46,671 bases of DNA from JAGVSR01 sp046074825 (GCA_046074825.1 JBJTOZ010000090.1:1-46671), one strand, 5' to 3'. Counted from the first letter of the stretch, positions 36,088-46,510 are shown. The notes: generated from the letters alone by a model not told the origin. Made by a program: numbers and translations.

Positions 36088-37500
36088 TTATCGATCGTAT
36101 GTGCTCGAAGAAATCGGCCAAACTTTTGATTTAGGTAGAACGCTTCCAGGACCAGGCCGCTCTGCCCCCTCTTCAAAAGCAATTCTAGGCCAACTTATTC
36201 TTACGATAGCCCCTACCTGGGGAAGTTGCTTGTTCTCTAATGCTAGACGCGCTCCCGAGCGCTCAAGAAGTGTTTTAGCTATAAAAAAACCTAGACCCAT
36301 TCCACCTGCCTTACCAGAATGTTTTCTATTCTTAGCAGATCGCGAAGTAACATAAGGCTCGCCAATTGTATCAATAATTTCGGGTTTAAAGCCAGGTCCG
36401 TCATCGGATATTGTTACGATAACATTTGACGCATCCCATTCTCCTATAAGGTCAACGCGCTTCTTGGCGAAATCAATGGCATTTTCTAAGATATTTCCAA
36501 TTCCAAACAGCACCCCAGGTCGGCGCGCGGCTAATGGCTGCTCTTGTGCGACTTGTGGAATATCTGATTTTGGATGAACAAAAATTTGAACTATTTTTTG
36601 CTCACTCAAGTGATGCCTTGTAACTTCTTCCAACATTTGTTGTAGGGAGATTGTTGCATGAAGTGGGTCTTGCTCGGATGGTCTCGTAGTGAGTTTTTTT
36701 AATATATCTCTGCATCTTAGAGATTGCTGATGTAAAAGCTCAACATCTTCTAACAACGGACTATCCAACGGAATACTGGATTTTATCTCTTTAGTGACAA
36801 GTACAATGGTTGATAAGGGAGTTCCTAATTCATGGGCAGCCGCCGCAGCTAGTCCATCAAGCGCATGAAGTTTTTGCTCTCGTGCCAAAACTAATTCTGT
36901 GGCCGCAAGAGCATCGGACATTAATTTACTTTCTCTAGTCAACCGCTCTACATATAGGGCAATAAATATCATTGTACCAACAGCACCACAAATAGCACCC
37001 ACATCATACAAAGGAGGGTGATCTAATATAACACTATTATACCATGGCAACGGGTAGTTGGAGCCAGCAAGTCCAATTGTAAAAATACTCGCAAGCAATC
37101 CAAGAGCAATTGTATTACGCGCTGGCAATGTCGCAGCAGAAACAGTGACTGGAACAACCATCAGTGTTGTAAACGGGTTTTCTATGCCACCGGTGAGGAA
37201 AAGTAATGTCGCAAGCTCAGCAATGTCGAAGGCCAGTAGCAGAGTTGCAAATTTTGTTGTTAATCGATGCCTTGCTGGAAAACGTAAAGCTAAAAAAACA
37301 TTAAGCCAGGCTGAGCTGGCGATTAAGAGAAGACACCATCCAAAAGGAAATCTAAACTGAAGCAGAAGACGAACTACACAAATTACTCCTAATTGACCTA
37401 TTATGCCTAGCCATCGAAGTCTTACAATAGTCTGCAAGCGAAGCTGACTTTCTGCGCTTCCAGCATTCCTAGCTTTTGAATAAAAAGCCTTAAAAACCAA
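36088..37500 (-). CDS. regB: RegB/PrrB/ActS-type redox sensor kinase
   Basis: 470 residues. Six N-terminal helices, with the quinone-binding GGIENPF at 104-110 just as in RegB. H box AAAHELGTPLS has phospho-His223; QSLRCRDILKKL carries the redox-sensing Cys263. C-terminal ATPase has the N and G boxes (ENAIDFA, DDGPGFKP, GGMGLGFFIAKTLLERSG). Senses quinone redox state and phosphorylates RegA. Start is TTG with AAGGG upstream. Confidence 0.95.
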   Translation of the reverse strand: MVFKAFYSKARNAGSAESQLRLQTIVRLRWLGIIGQLGVICVVRLLLQFRFPFGWCLLLIASSAWLNVFLALRFPARHRLTTKFATLLLAFDIAELATLLFLTGGIENPFTTLMVVPVTVSAATLPARNTIALGLLASIFTIGLAGSNYPLPWYNSVILDHPPLYDVGAICGAVGTMIFIALYVERLTRESKLMSDALAATELVLAREQKLHALDGLAAAAAHELGTPLSTIVLVTKEIKSSIPLDSPLLEDVELLHQQSLRCRDILKKLTTRPSEQDPLHATISLQQMLEEVTRHHLSEQKIVQIFVHPKSDIPQVAQEQPLAARRPGVLFGIGNILENAIDFAKKRVDLIGEWDASNVIVTISDDGPGFKPEIIDTIGEPYVTSRSAKNRKHSGKAGGMGLGFFIAKTLLERSGARLALENKQLPQVGAIVRISWPRIAFEEGAERPGPGSVLPKSKVWPISSSTYDR

Positions 37501-37568
37501 AGGAATTTCCCTTTCTTTATGAAGGTAAAAATCTAAATTTATTTAAAGGTGCTGAGGCCCATAAATTA

Positions 37569-37580
37569 ACTCTATAGAGT
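37569..37580. promoter_or_regulatory. Palindrome in regB-senC divergent region
   Basis: ACTCTATAGAGT is a perfect 12-base palindrome 70 bases upstream of regB and 130 upstream of senC, between the divergent genes. A regulator site is possible; it does not look like the GC-rich RegA consensus. Confidence 0.3.
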
Positions 37581-37712
37581 AATTCGTGAGATTTTCTCTC
37601 TTAGCATTATTTTCTGATAAAAAAATAAAAAGTCTGCGGTATAAAATAGGCATTCTCACTAAATCAAAACGCTTCAGATTTATCATGATAACACTCGACT
37701 GGGAATAAGTTA

Positions 37713-38327
37713 ATGAATTACCGAATTTTATATGCCTTAATTTTTGGAGTGATGATTGGTCTTTTGAGCGGTTTTCTTACCTTTTGGAATGCAACACCTC
37801 CTATCACAACAAAGAACACTCTTGTGCCAATTGGTGGTTCCTTCACTCTAGAGGATGTAAGCGGAAAACAGCGAACGGAAAAAGATTTTTTTGGAAAACC
37901 TATGCTGGTTTTTTTTGGTTTTACAAATTGCCCAGACATTTGCCCCTCAGGGCTACAAACTCTTACTATCGCCCTACATAATATTGGAAAGTTCTCTAAA
38001 AACTTAACGCCGCTTTTTGTTTCTATTGATCCGGAAAGGGACACCCCACAGGTTATGGGAAAATACCTTGAAAGTTTTCACAGCACTATTCAAGGGTTAA
38101 CTGGAAGTCCTGAGCAGATACAAAAAATAATAAAAGCCTATAGAGTTTATGCAAAAAAAACATCTGATCCAAGCGAACTACACCGCTACTTTTTTGATCA
38201 TAGCTCCTTTTTTTATCTTATGGATTCTGAGGGAAAGTACGTGAAACATTTTCCCTCTTCAATTTCAGCAGAAACCTTAAGCTCAGAATTAACCTCTTAT
38301 CTCTCTAGCCAAAAAATAAAGGAGTAA
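37713..38327 (+). CDS. senC: SCO1/SenC copper chaperone
   Basis: 204 residues. N-terminal helix (ILYALIFGVMIGLLSGFLTF) anchors it; the periplasmic thioredoxin fold has GFTNCPDICPSGL (Cu-binding CxxxC) and the conserved His in FDHSSFFYL. Delivers copper to cytochrome oxidase CuA. In Rhodobacter, senC lies with regB and regA, as here, divergent from regB. Confidence 0.94.
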   Translation: MNYRILYALIFGVMIGLLSGFLTFWNATPPITTKNTLVPIGGSFTLEDVSGKQRTEKDFFGKPMLVFFGFTNCPDICPSGLQTLTIALHNIGKFSKNLTPLFVSIDPERDTPQVMGKYLESFHSTIQGLTGSPEQIQKIIKAYRVYAKKTSDPSELHRYFFDHSSFFYLMDSEGKYVKHFPSSISAETLSSELTSYLSSQKIKE

Positions 38328-38478
38328 TCTCTATTCATTGCTTACTATGCTATTTTTTTCACCTTGAAATTATAGGTGGATACGAGGCTTTTGACGTTCT
38401 TATAAATTACATAAATTCTTGAGTAAACGCCTGAGCCCGTCCAGTGTATTACTTGTTTATTATGAAGGAGTTGAAAGT

Positions 38479-38820
38479 ATGAGAACATTGAGAAAGATGT
38501 ATTTTATTCTCTGTTTATTTATTTGGCCTCTACAGCCAGCATTCAGCAATGATGGTATCGGGGACCCGCGTCAGGGATTAGATTATGCTAAAAGGAACTG
38601 TAGTTCCTGCCATGCAGTTCAAAAGGGGGACACGAACTCCCCTAACCCTAAATCTGCTCCATTCAGCGTAATTGCTCAAACAGCGGGCATTACTCGAATA
38701 TCTTTAGGGGTTTTCCTTCAAACTTCCCATTCAACAATGCCAAATCTTATAGTCAAAGGGGAAGAAGCAGACAATCTAATTTCATATATTTTAAGTCTTA
38801 AAGAAAGCAAAAGTCGGTAG
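38479..38820 (+). CDS. Small periplasmic cytochrome c
   Basis: 113 residues. Signal peptide MRTLRKMYFILCLFIWPLQPAFS, then CSSCH haem site near residue 46 and a Met (STMPNL) as candidate distal ligand. ATG at 38479 is chosen for its GGAG site; an upstream TTG at 38419 would give a poor signal peptide. It follows senC by about 150 bases. Ends in TAG. Confidence 0.85.
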   Translation: MRTLRKMYFILCLFIWPLQPAFSNDGIGDPRQGLDYAKRNCSSCHAVQKGDTNSPNPKSAPFSVIAQTAGITRISLGVFLQTSHSTMPNLIVKGEEADNLISYILSLKESKSR

Positions 38821-38824
38821 GGCA

Positions 38825-39649
38825 TCAGGATAGCAAAACAGCACTTTTCTTTTGATGAACTTTTTGGTTTTTACACGTCGTACATGTGGTTTCTTGTTGC
38901 AACACTGGAAAGCCACATTCACATAGTTTGTGCCCACCAGGCTGCAAGCCATGTAGAACAGAGACACGTTCATCAAAAACGAAACAGGCCCCGTCCCATA
39001 AACTTTCGTTTGGATTAACCTCTTCGAGATATTTTAGGATGCCACCTTCTAGATGATAAACTTCTTTAAATCCAATCGATAGCAGATATGCAGATGCTTT
39101 TTCACAGCGTATCCCACCCGTGCAATACATCGCAATTTTTGTATTTTGAGCATTCTTTAATTTTGACCTCACATATTTCTTAAAATCTGAAAATTGTTTC
39201 AACTGAGGGTCGATAGCATTATGAAAAGTTCCAATTGCAACCTCATAGCTATTACGGGTGTCAATAAGAAGAATATCAGGTTGCTTAATTAAAGCATTCC
39301 AATGTTTAGGCTTGACGTAAAGCCCTACCTGACTTGTTGGATCGGCTTCGGGAGCTTCAAATGTTAAAATTTCTTTTTTGATTTTCACCTTCCATCGCTG
39401 GAATGGAATTTTCTTATGTAAAGATTCCTTTGATTGGAGGTCAGAAAATCTAATGTCGGATTTTAGAATCTCTAAAACCTTCTTTATGCTTTTGTTGTCA
39501 CCTGCAATCATGCCGTTTATTCCCTCTGGTGCAATTAAAATTGTACCACGGAGTTTAAACTCCTCCCCCCAACCTAAAAGACAATCTTTGAGAGCATCAC
39601 AATCAGGAATTTTTATAAATTTATAAAAAGATGAAATTGTGCATTCCAT
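38825..39649 (-). CDS. trhO: tRNA uridine(34) hydroxylase, rhodanese type
   Basis: 274 residues. TrhO makes 5-hydroxyuridine at tRNA wobble U34. The N-terminal UPF0176 part begins SSFYKFIKIPD; the rhodanese domain has LLIDTRNSYEV and catalytic Cys in MYCTGGIRCEKA; C-terminal CxxC pairs (CECGFPV, CTTCK) probably bind zinc. ATG at 39649 matches family starts; a TTG 48 bases upstream is possible. Confidence 0.92.
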   Translation of the reverse strand: MECTISSFYKFIKIPDCDALKDCLLGWGEEFKLRGTILIAPEGINGMIAGDNKSIKKVLEILKSDIRFSDLQSKESLHKKIPFQRWKVKIKKEILTFEAPEADPTSQVGLYVKPKHWNALIKQPDILLIDTRNSYEVAIGTFHNAIDPQLKQFSDFKKYVRSKLKNAQNTKIAMYCTGGIRCEKASAYLLSIGFKEVYHLEGGILKYLEEVNPNESLWDGACFVFDERVSVLHGLQPGGHKLCECGFPVLQQETTCTTCKNQKVHQKKSAVLLS

Positions 39650-39754
39650 GGGTTTTTGAGGATCTGATGATAGGTTGGCATATGTTGTAAGGATCAATAA
39701 AAGTAAAATAAGATGCTATTATAAAAAAAAACGAGTAACTTTTAACGAGATAAC

Positions 39755-42193
39755 TTACACATCCAAATTTGAAACCGTCAATGCATTCGTCTGAATAAAT
39801 TCCCTACGCGGCTCTACAATATCCCCCATTAGTTTAGCAAAGATTTCATCTGCCTCTGCAAGATCAGAAATTTTTACCTGCAAGAGTGTGCGAGCCTCTC
39901 GATCGAGAGTTGTTTCCCATAATTGATCAGGATTCATTTCTCCTAAGCCTTTATACCTTTGCAAGGTCACTCCCTTCTTTCCTGCTTCATAAATAGCATC
40001 AAGTAGGCCCCTTGGACCAAAAATTTCCTTATTCTCTGTTTTTCGCTTTAGTTTTGCTGGTAGACCAAAGATCTCAAAGAAGTACTTTTGCCGATCGTTG
40101 ATCCTTCGAGCATCCAAAGAGGCAATCAAACCACGATCTAAAGAGTGAACTTCTGAGACTCCTCGTACCTGTCGAGAGACAATAACCCCTTCAGCACCAA
40201 ACTTCCCTTGCCATCCCTTCTCAGTTTCTTCTGCCATAACATCAAGTCGCTTGGATAATTCTTGCACTAGAGCATCAGCATTTTCCGATTTATTCAAAAG
40301 ATCCGCATTTAATAAACCCATTATGGCGGCTTGTTCTGTTATTGTACGGTTATATCGAGAATGCAGTTGATCAATTAAGCTGGTAAAAACTCTGGCCTCC
40401 TTCACAATCTCCCTGAGGTCTTTACCAGCTCTTTCCTCTCCTGTTCCACTAACAAGAGTGGTATCCTCCAAACCATTATCAATGAGGTAGTCTTCAAGAG
40501 CTCTCTGATCTTTTAGATAGGTATGCGATTTACCGCGTGCCACTTTATAAAGAGGGGGTTGGGCAATATAGATGTGCCCCTTCTCAACAAGCTCAGGCAT
40601 TTGTCTATAAAAGAAGGTTAAGAGCAATGTGCGGATGTGAGCCCCATCCACATCTGCGTCTGTCATAATAATAATCTTGTGATACCGTAGTTTTGTAATA
40701 TCGAAATCATCTCTGATCCCTGTGCCGAGCGCTCCTATTATGTTTGTCACTTGTTCGGAAGACAACATTTTATCTATACGAGCTCTTTCAACATTAAGAA
40801 TTTTTCCTCTAATTGGTAGGACAGCCTGATATTCTCTTTTGCGGCCCTGTTTCGCAGAACCACCTGCTGAATCCCCTTCAACAATAAACATTTCTGTATT
40901 TGCTGGATCGCGATCCTGACATTCCGCTAGCCCTCCAGGAAGTCTGAGGGAATCAAGGGCTCCTTTTCTTCTGGTTAATTCCCGAGCCTTTCTGGCGGCC
41001 TCCCTTGCGAGAGCAGCTTCCACAATTTTGCCAACAATTAACTTTGCTTCCTTGGGGTGTTCTTCCAACCACGCCGTAAGGTAATCTCCAACCACACCTT
41101 CAACAACGGGTTTAACTTCTGATGAAACAAGTTTGTCTTTTGTTTGAGAGGAAAATTTAGGGTCTGGGACTTTTATGGATAGAACGCATGTTAATCCTTC
41201 CCGAGCATCCTCCCCTGTAACATCAATTTTATCTTTTTTTCCAACTCCACTTTCGCTAGCGTATTTGTTGACAACACGCGTAAGGGCAGCTCGAAATCCA
41301 GCAAGATGGGTTCCACCATCTCTCTGTGGAATATTGTTCGTAAAACAAAGAACATTTTCATGATAGCTATCGTTCCACCAAAGAGCTATCTCAACCCCAA
41401 TGCCATCTTTATCTGAGCGTACAATAATTGGATCCGTAATCAGCGCCTGTTTAGAACGATCTAAATAACGAACAAAGGCTGCAGTACCACCTTCATAATA
41501 AAAATCATTTCGACGAACATCAGCATGTCGTGCATCGTTTAAAACAATCTTGGCACCTGAGTTAAGAAATGCCAACTCTCTCAATCTATGTTCTATTGTT
41601 GAATAATCAAACTCAACCTTGGTGAATGTTTGAGGTGAAGGTAAAAAGGTGACTTCAGTTCCTCTTTTTCCATTTGCATCACCTACGACCTTCAATGGAG
41701 CTTGGGTAACACCGTCTTTAAACTCGATAAGGTGCTCTTTGTCTTCTCTCCAAATACGGGCTTTTAGCCAAGTTGACAGCGCATTGACGACAGACACACC
41801 AACGCCGTGAAGCCCCCCTGATACTTTATAAGAGTTTTGATCAAATTTCCCCCCTGCATGCAACTCAGTAAAAACAATTTCTGCAGCTGAACGTTTAGGA
41901 TCCTGATCATCGTCTTTTTTTATGCCCGTTGGAATTCCGCGACCATCATCTTTTACACTGCATGAACCATCAGGATTTAAATTCACTTCGCAGGATTTTG
42001 CATGCCCAGCCAAAACCTCATCTATGGCATTATCAACAACTTCGTAAATCATATGATGAAGACCTGAACCATCATCAGTATCTCCAATATACATCCCAGG
42101 TCGCTTTCGAACTGCATCAAGGCCCTTCAGCATCTTAATGCTATCAGCACCATAATCTTCTGAGACTGTTTTTTTTGCTGCTTCGGGACTCAT
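39755..42193 (-). CDS. gyrB: DNA gyrase subunit B
   Basis: 812 residues. ATPase domain has YEVVDNAIDEVLAGHA and GRGIPTGIKK, then GLHGVGVSVVNALS. The TOPRIM domain shows VEGDSAGGSAKQGR and DADVDGAHIRTLLL; the C-terminal end has YKGLGEMNPDQLWETT. Introduces negative supercoils with GyrA (not in window). Separated from recF by 172 bases and a terminator. Confidence 0.98.
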   Translation of the reverse strand: MSPEAAKKTVSEDYGADSIKMLKGLDAVRKRPGMYIGDTDDGSGLHHMIYEVVDNAIDEVLAGHAKSCEVNLNPDGSCSVKDDGRGIPTGIKKDDDQDPKRSAAEIVFTELHAGGKFDQNSYKVSGGLHGVGVSVVNALSTWLKARIWREDKEHLIEFKDGVTQAPLKVVGDANGKRGTEVTFLPSPQTFTKVEFDYSTIEHRLRELAFLNSGAKIVLNDARHADVRRNDFYYEGGTAAFVRYLDRSKQALITDPIIVRSDKDGIGVEIALWWNDSYHENVLCFTNNIPQRDGGTHLAGFRAALTRVVNKYASESGVGKKDKIDVTGEDAREGLTCVLSIKVPDPKFSSQTKDKLVSSEVKPVVEGVVGDYLTAWLEEHPKEAKLIVGKIVEAALAREAARKARELTRRKGALDSLRLPGGLAECQDRDPANTEMFIVEGDSAGGSAKQGRKREYQAVLPIRGKILNVERARIDKMLSSEQVTNIIGALGTGIRDDFDITKLRYHKIIIMTDADVDGAHIRTLLLTFFYRQMPELVEKGHIYIAQPPLYKVARGKSHTYLKDQRALEDYLIDNGLEDTTLVSGTGEERAGKDLREIVKEARVFTSLIDQLHSRYNRTITEQAAIMGLLNADLLNKSENADALVQELSKRLDVMAEETEKGWQGKFGAEGVIVSRQVRGVSEVHSLDRGLIASLDARRINDRQKYFFEIFGLPAKLKRKTENKEIFGPRGLLDAIYEAGKKGVTLQRYKGLGEMNPDQLWETTLDREARTLLQVKISDLAEADEIFAKLMGDIVEPRREFIQTNALTVSNLDV

Positions 42194-42335
42194 TTCATAA
42201 TTACTCTATGCACTTAATTACTCCCAGAATTCATAAACCAAATTTATACACCAAGGCGGCACTAAAAAGCTAGAAAATGAACCCTTATTATCTGTAAAAA
42301 AATAAAAAAAATATATAATGATTTCAACATTTTAA

Positions 42336-42356
42336 ATGCGCACCTTTGTTGCGCAT
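42336..42356 (-). terminator. Putative terminator downstream of recF
   Basis: ATGCGCA and TGCGCAT pair perfectly around a seven-base loop starting ten bases past the recF stop. On the minus strand a short T run follows. It would split recF from gyrB transcription. Confidence 0.55.
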
Positions 42357-42365
42357 CCTCTTTCC

Positions 42366-43532
42366 TTAAAGAGGGCTCAAATCCCCCTCATGCACAAGTA
42401 GAGCTTGTGCCTCTCCACCAAAGGCTTCGAAGGCTTTAAAATCCGTACCAGTCATCCATGCCTGCGATCCTAACCTTAGGATCTCTCTGCAAAGCCCCTC
42501 TCTCCTGTCCGCGTCTAAATGTGCGGTTACTTCATCAAGGAGAAGGATTGGAACTCGCCCACCCTGATTAAGAGAGGCGAGTTCGGCGTGAGAAAGAACG
42601 AGCCCAAGTAGGAGAGCTTTTTGTTCCCCTGTTGAACAAAGACGAGCAGGAATGCTTTTAGGACCATGAAAAACAATAAAATCTGTACGATGTGGTCCTT
42701 CTAATGTACGACCAGCTGCTCTGTCACGCTCGCGTCCATTATGCAAAAGCGACATATAGTAATCTTCTACATCAAGAGCTGGTGTATTTTCTAAGTTTGT
42801 TTCTAATGTTCCTTCAAGTGCAATCTTAGCCCAAGGGAATGGAGAGTTTTTCGATAAAGACCGACGACTTTCATTAAGTTTTACTAAATCTGACACCACA
42901 TGCGTACGTGCTGCTGCAATGGCAACTGCCATTTGCGCCATTACTCCTTCAAGACCCAAAAAAAGAGCTTTGTCTGTCACATTATCGATTAACAAACGAT
43001 TTCTTTGTTGCATTGCTCTCTCAAAGGCTGAGAAACGACGAGCATGTTCAGGAACAAAAGATAAAACTATGCGATCCAAAAACCGTCTTCTCTCAGAACT
43101 AGGACCAGTAAAAAGACTATCCATAGATGGTGTGACCCATGAAATATCAACATAGCCAGCTAATGCTCCAGATCCCTGCTTTGTTACACCATTTATTCTC
43201 ACTATACGTCCTGAAGAAATATTAGAATTTGTCTCTCCTGAGGGTAGAAGACCAGTTCCGATTTCATCACAACCACTTTCTCCTTGAATCAGGGCAGCAA
43301 CGCTCCAACCTCCCTCACCAGAGGCTCTTGAAATTTCATTGTAGGGGGCACGCCTAAGTCCCTGTCCTGGAGCAAGAAGAGAGGTCGCTTCAAGTAGATT
43401 TGTTTTGCCAGAGCCATTCATTCCAATAAGAATCACAGACTGAGGACTAAGTTCTAGAATGGCACTTTGATAATTTCGAAAATTAGTGAGCGTAAGACGC
43501 TCGACCCAGCGGTTTGCAAGGGCGTCTTGCAT
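42366..43532 (-). CDS. recF: DNA recombination/repair protein RecF
   Basis: 388 residues. RecF loads RecA at gapped DNA. Walker A is GMNGSGKTNLLEA near the N-terminus, the signature region is STGEQKALLLGLVL and Walker B is LLLDEVTAHLD. ATG at 43532 is chosen because AGGAG lies six bases upstream; GTG 30 bases further out is possible. It follows dnaN by 47 bases. Confidence 0.95.
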   Translation of the reverse strand: MQDALANRWVERLTLTNFRNYQSAILELSPQSVILIGMNGSGKTNLLEATSLLAPGQGLRRAPYNEISRASGEGGWSVAALIQGESGCDEIGTGLLPSGETNSNISSGRIVRINGVTKQGSGALAGYVDISWVTPSMDSLFTGPSSERRRFLDRIVLSFVPEHARRFSAFERAMQQRNRLLIDNVTDKALFLGLEGVMAQMAVAIAAARTHVVSDLVKLNESRRSLSKNSPFPWAKIALEGTLETNLENTPALDVEDYYMSLLHNGRERDRAAGRTLEGPHRTDFIVFHGPKSIPARLCSTGEQKALLLGLVLSHAELASLNQGGRVPILLLDEVTAHLDADRREGLCREILRLGSQAWMTGTDFKAFEAFGGEAQALLVHEGDLSPL

Positions 43533-43579
43533 GTTCTGCTCCTGCTTAATTGAAAAAACCACAAGCAGTCGCTGCCTGA

Positions 43580-44698
43580 TCAGACACGCATCGGCATAAG
43601 AACGTAAAGTGCACTTTGATCTTCGCTATCCTTAATCATGGTTGGCGAACCAGCATCGGAAAATAAGAAAAGGGCCTCATTACCCTCAATTTGACCAGCA
43701 ATGTCGAGTAAGTAGCGTGCATTAAAGCCTATTTCCAGCGATGGTGAAGTGTAGCTGACGGCGATCTCTTCAGTGGCACTTCCACCTTCGGGATTGTTAA
43801 CAGAGAGTACAAGTTTATTTTTAGAAAGTGCTAGCTTTACAGCACGCCCTCTCTCACTAGCAACAGTTGAAACACGATCAACAGCAGCTGTAAAAATAGC
43901 ATTTGATACGAGCATTTCTTTATCATTCCCTTGAGGAATGACACGGCCATATTCAGGAAAATTCCCATCTATAAGCTTAGAGGTAAGCGTAATATGCTCA
44001 ATTTCGAATCTTATCTTTGCGGGAGCAACTGAAATTCGGATAGCATTGTTCGCACTCTCAACAAGTCTTTGAAGCTCATGAACTGTTTTTCGAGGGATGA
44101 TCACTCCAGGCATCCCTTCTGCACCTTTTGGTAGTTTTAATTCCGCCTGTGCAAGACGATGCCCATCGGTCGCAACCGCTCGCAAAACTTGTTTTTTATT
44201 TGCTTCGGCCGCATGAAAAAAAATACCATTTAAATAATATCTTGTTTCTTCAGTGGAGATTGCAAAGCGCGTCTTATCAATAAGTCGTTTTAGCTCATTT
44301 GCTGGCAACTCAAATGTATGCCCAAGATCTCCTGAAGATATATCCGGAAAATCCTCTGGGCCAAGTGTTTGTAGTGCGAAACGCGCCTGCCCTGCTGATA
44401 TGGTTAAACGTTCTTTTTCTATATCTCTGTTTATTTCAATTTGCATACCTTCAGGCAACTTGCGAACAATATCATGCATCATATGAGCAGGGACCGTTAC
44501 AGCACCTGGCTGGGAAACATCGGCTTTAACCTCCTCCACAACCTCACGCTCAAGATCAGTTGCTTTGAATTCTATCTTTTGACCCGATGCTTTGAGCAGT
44601 ACATTTGAGAGTATTGGAATTGTTGTACGCCGTTCTACGACGCTGGTCACATGCCCCAGGGCCTTTGACAATTCACCTTTTTCAATAACCAGCCGCAT
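43580..44698 (-). CDS. dnaN: DNA polymerase III beta clamp
   Basis: 372 residues, standard length. Three sliding-clamp domains: start MRLVIEKGELSKALGHV, middle HELQRLVESA, third with LEIGFNARYLLDI and the terminal LYVLMPMRV, family ending. Encircles DNA and holds the polymerase. Its own promoter is proposed upstream. Confidence 0.98.
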   Translation of the reverse strand: MRLVIEKGELSKALGHVTSVVERRTTIPILSNVLLKASGQKIEFKATDLEREVVEEVKADVSQPGAVTVPAHMMHDIVRKLPEGMQIEINRDIEKERLTISAGQARFALQTLGPEDFPDISSGDLGHTFELPANELKRLIDKTRFAISTEETRYYLNGIFFHAAEANKKQVLRAVATDGHRLAQAELKLPKGAEGMPGVIIPRKTVHELQRLVESANNAIRISVAPAKIRFEIEHITLTSKLIDGNFPEYGRVIPQGNDKEMLVSNAIFTAAVDRVSTVASERGRAVKLALSKNKLVLSVNNPEGGSATEEIAVSYTSPSLEIGFNARYLLDIAGQIEGNEALFLFSDAGSPTMIKDSEDQSALYVLMPMRV

Positions 44699-45019
44699 CT
44701 TTGCCTCGGCAATTCTAATATGACAACATAATGATCAAACGATGCACCCTTTTCAAGCGATCTCAACACGCTTGACGGATATGCCAGCTTTAAAGTTTGG
44801 AGTTCTGCCAAAAACACACGAACCGAAATGAAACTCTAGATCCAAAGTCCATTGAGCTTTGTGTGCGTAGCATTCATCTCCTATATTAAACTGAAGAGCA
44901 GATGAGCAGCAAGGGCAATATCTCCATCATAAAACGAGACCTTACGTTTTTCTCGACAGAAAATGGAGTAGAACCACATCAAAATCTAATGTCTGCTCAT
45001 TTAAATCAAATGCTCCCTG
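44699..45019. other. dnaA-dnaN spacer, no DnaA boxes seen
   Basis: 321 bases between dnaA and dnaN. It holds the putative dnaN promoter but no exact TTATCCACA box on either strand, so no origin evidence here. Confidence 0.55.
44728..44756 (-). promoter_or_regulatory. Putative dnaN promoter
   Basis: On the minus strand TTGAAA and CATTAT are separated by 17 bases, ending 29 bases before the dnaN start. Good spacing and -35; the -10 is one base off the best consensus. Confidence 0.45.
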
Positions 45020-46510
45020 CTAATGAGAGAGCATTTTTTTAAGATCCTCTAGCTCTTCGCGAAGACGCTGGTTTCCATCTAGTTCACCCTCAATCTTGCG
45101 AATAGCATGAAGAACTGTGGTGTGATCTCTATTTCCAAATCTTCGACCAATTTCAGGTAGCGATCTCGCTGTGAGATGCTTAGCAAGATACATACCAATT
45201 TGACGCGGCCAAACTACAGAACGATGACGACGTTGAGAAAGCAGATCGCCCTTGGAGACACCAAAATGGCGTGAGACGATACGTAATATATCCTCAATCT
45301 TAATACGTCTCTGCTCTCCTCCTGAATGCATTAAATCTCGGATAACAGTTTCTACAATATCAATCGTTAAAGTTCCTCTCACGTGTTGCCATGCCTGATG
45401 AAGACGATTAACGGCTCCCTCAAGCTCACGGCCATTTTCTGTGAGGCGTTGGGCTAATAACTGTAAAATTTCCGATGAGAGTTCAAAAGAGGGATTTAAC
45501 GCCTGTTTTTCTGCAACGCGACGTTGGAGAACTTTTACACGTAAATCCTCATCAAAAGCTCCAATTTCAGTGACAAGTCCTCGCTGCAATCGTGATCGCA
45601 TACGTTCATTCAAACGTTCAATATGAGCAGGTGGACGTGAAGACGCGACAACGACCTGCCTACCTCCGTCAAGGAGAGCGTTTATAATATGCTCAAACTC
45701 CTGTTCAGTTTTTTCTCCTTGGAGAAATTCAAGATCGTCAATCAATAACATTGTGATATGACGAAATCGATCTTTAAAAGCGAGAGGATCAGAGCTGCGC
45801 AGCGCCTCAACGAATTCGTAGCGAAATCTCTCTGCAGTTAAATAGAGAACATTAGCATTCGTAGACCTGCGACGAACTTCCCATGCAATCGCCTGAAGAA
45901 GGTGCGTTTTACCAAGTCCAACTGAAGAGTGAAGGAAGAGAGGATTAATACCAGACGAACCACTCATGACGGTCTCTGCAGCTTGTACTGCTGCAGCATG
46001 AGCTAGTCTATTAGGAGAGCCAACGACAAAATTCTCGAAAGTATGATGGGGGTAAAGAGGAGATCCATCGACTCCGCCAGCTGGTGGTCGAATTTGAAAA
46101 TCAATGGAGGATGATCTGGCGGAAGACACACGTGGGAGTTGCTCAGAGACGCTCTTTGATGATCGGAGATCCACTAAATTGTCATTAGGACGCACCACTT
46201 CTAAATTCGACCCAGCCTGCGCACGTTGGTTGGCCCCACCAGGCTGTCTTAAATGGACTTCTACTGATTGGGCACCTTCAAACTCGACTTGGCTGCAAGC
46301 AAGCAAGTCATCGATGTAGTGAGATTGTATCCAATTTCTTAAAAACTTGACTGGCACGGATGCCACAACAGTTTTTCCATCAAAACTATCAAAATCTAAA
46401 GTTTTGAACCAACTGGTATAAATATCGTCCCCAAGTCTTGCTTTTAAAGCCGCATGAATTTTTTTACCACGCGGCTCTTCGCTTGTTTTGAGTGCTTCAG
46501 ACGTTTGCAT
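45020..46510 (-). CDS. dnaA: Chromosomal replication initiator DnaA
   Basis: 496 residues. Domain I (first 90), a linker domain II, AAA+ domain III with Walker A SVGLGKTHLLQA and Walker B LLIDDLEFL, and domain IV with the DNA-binding GNRDHTTVLHAIRKIEG. Binds oriC to start replication. Upstream 161 bases to the window end hold no clear promoter or box. Confidence 0.98.
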   Translation of the reverse strand: MQTSEALKTSEEPRGKKIHAALKARLGDDIYTSWFKTLDFDSFDGKTVVASVPVKFLRNWIQSHYIDDLLACSQVEFEGAQSVEVHLRQPGGANQRAQAGSNLEVVRPNDNLVDLRSSKSVSEQLPRVSSARSSSIDFQIRPPAGGVDGSPLYPHHTFENFVVGSPNRLAHAAAVQAAETVMSGSSGINPLFLHSSVGLGKTHLLQAIAWEVRRRSTNANVLYLTAERFRYEFVEALRSSDPLAFKDRFRHITMLLIDDLEFLQGEKTEQEFEHIINALLDGGRQVVVASSRPPAHIERLNERMRSRLQRGLVTEIGAFDEDLRVKVLQRRVAEKQALNPSFELSSEILQLLAQRLTENGRELEGAVNRLHQAWQHVRGTLTIDIVETVIRDLMHSGGEQRRIKIEDILRIVSRHFGVSKGDLLSQRRHRSVVWPRQIGMYLAKHLTARSLPEIGRRFGNRDHTTVLHAIRKIEGELDGNQRLREELEDLKKMLSH

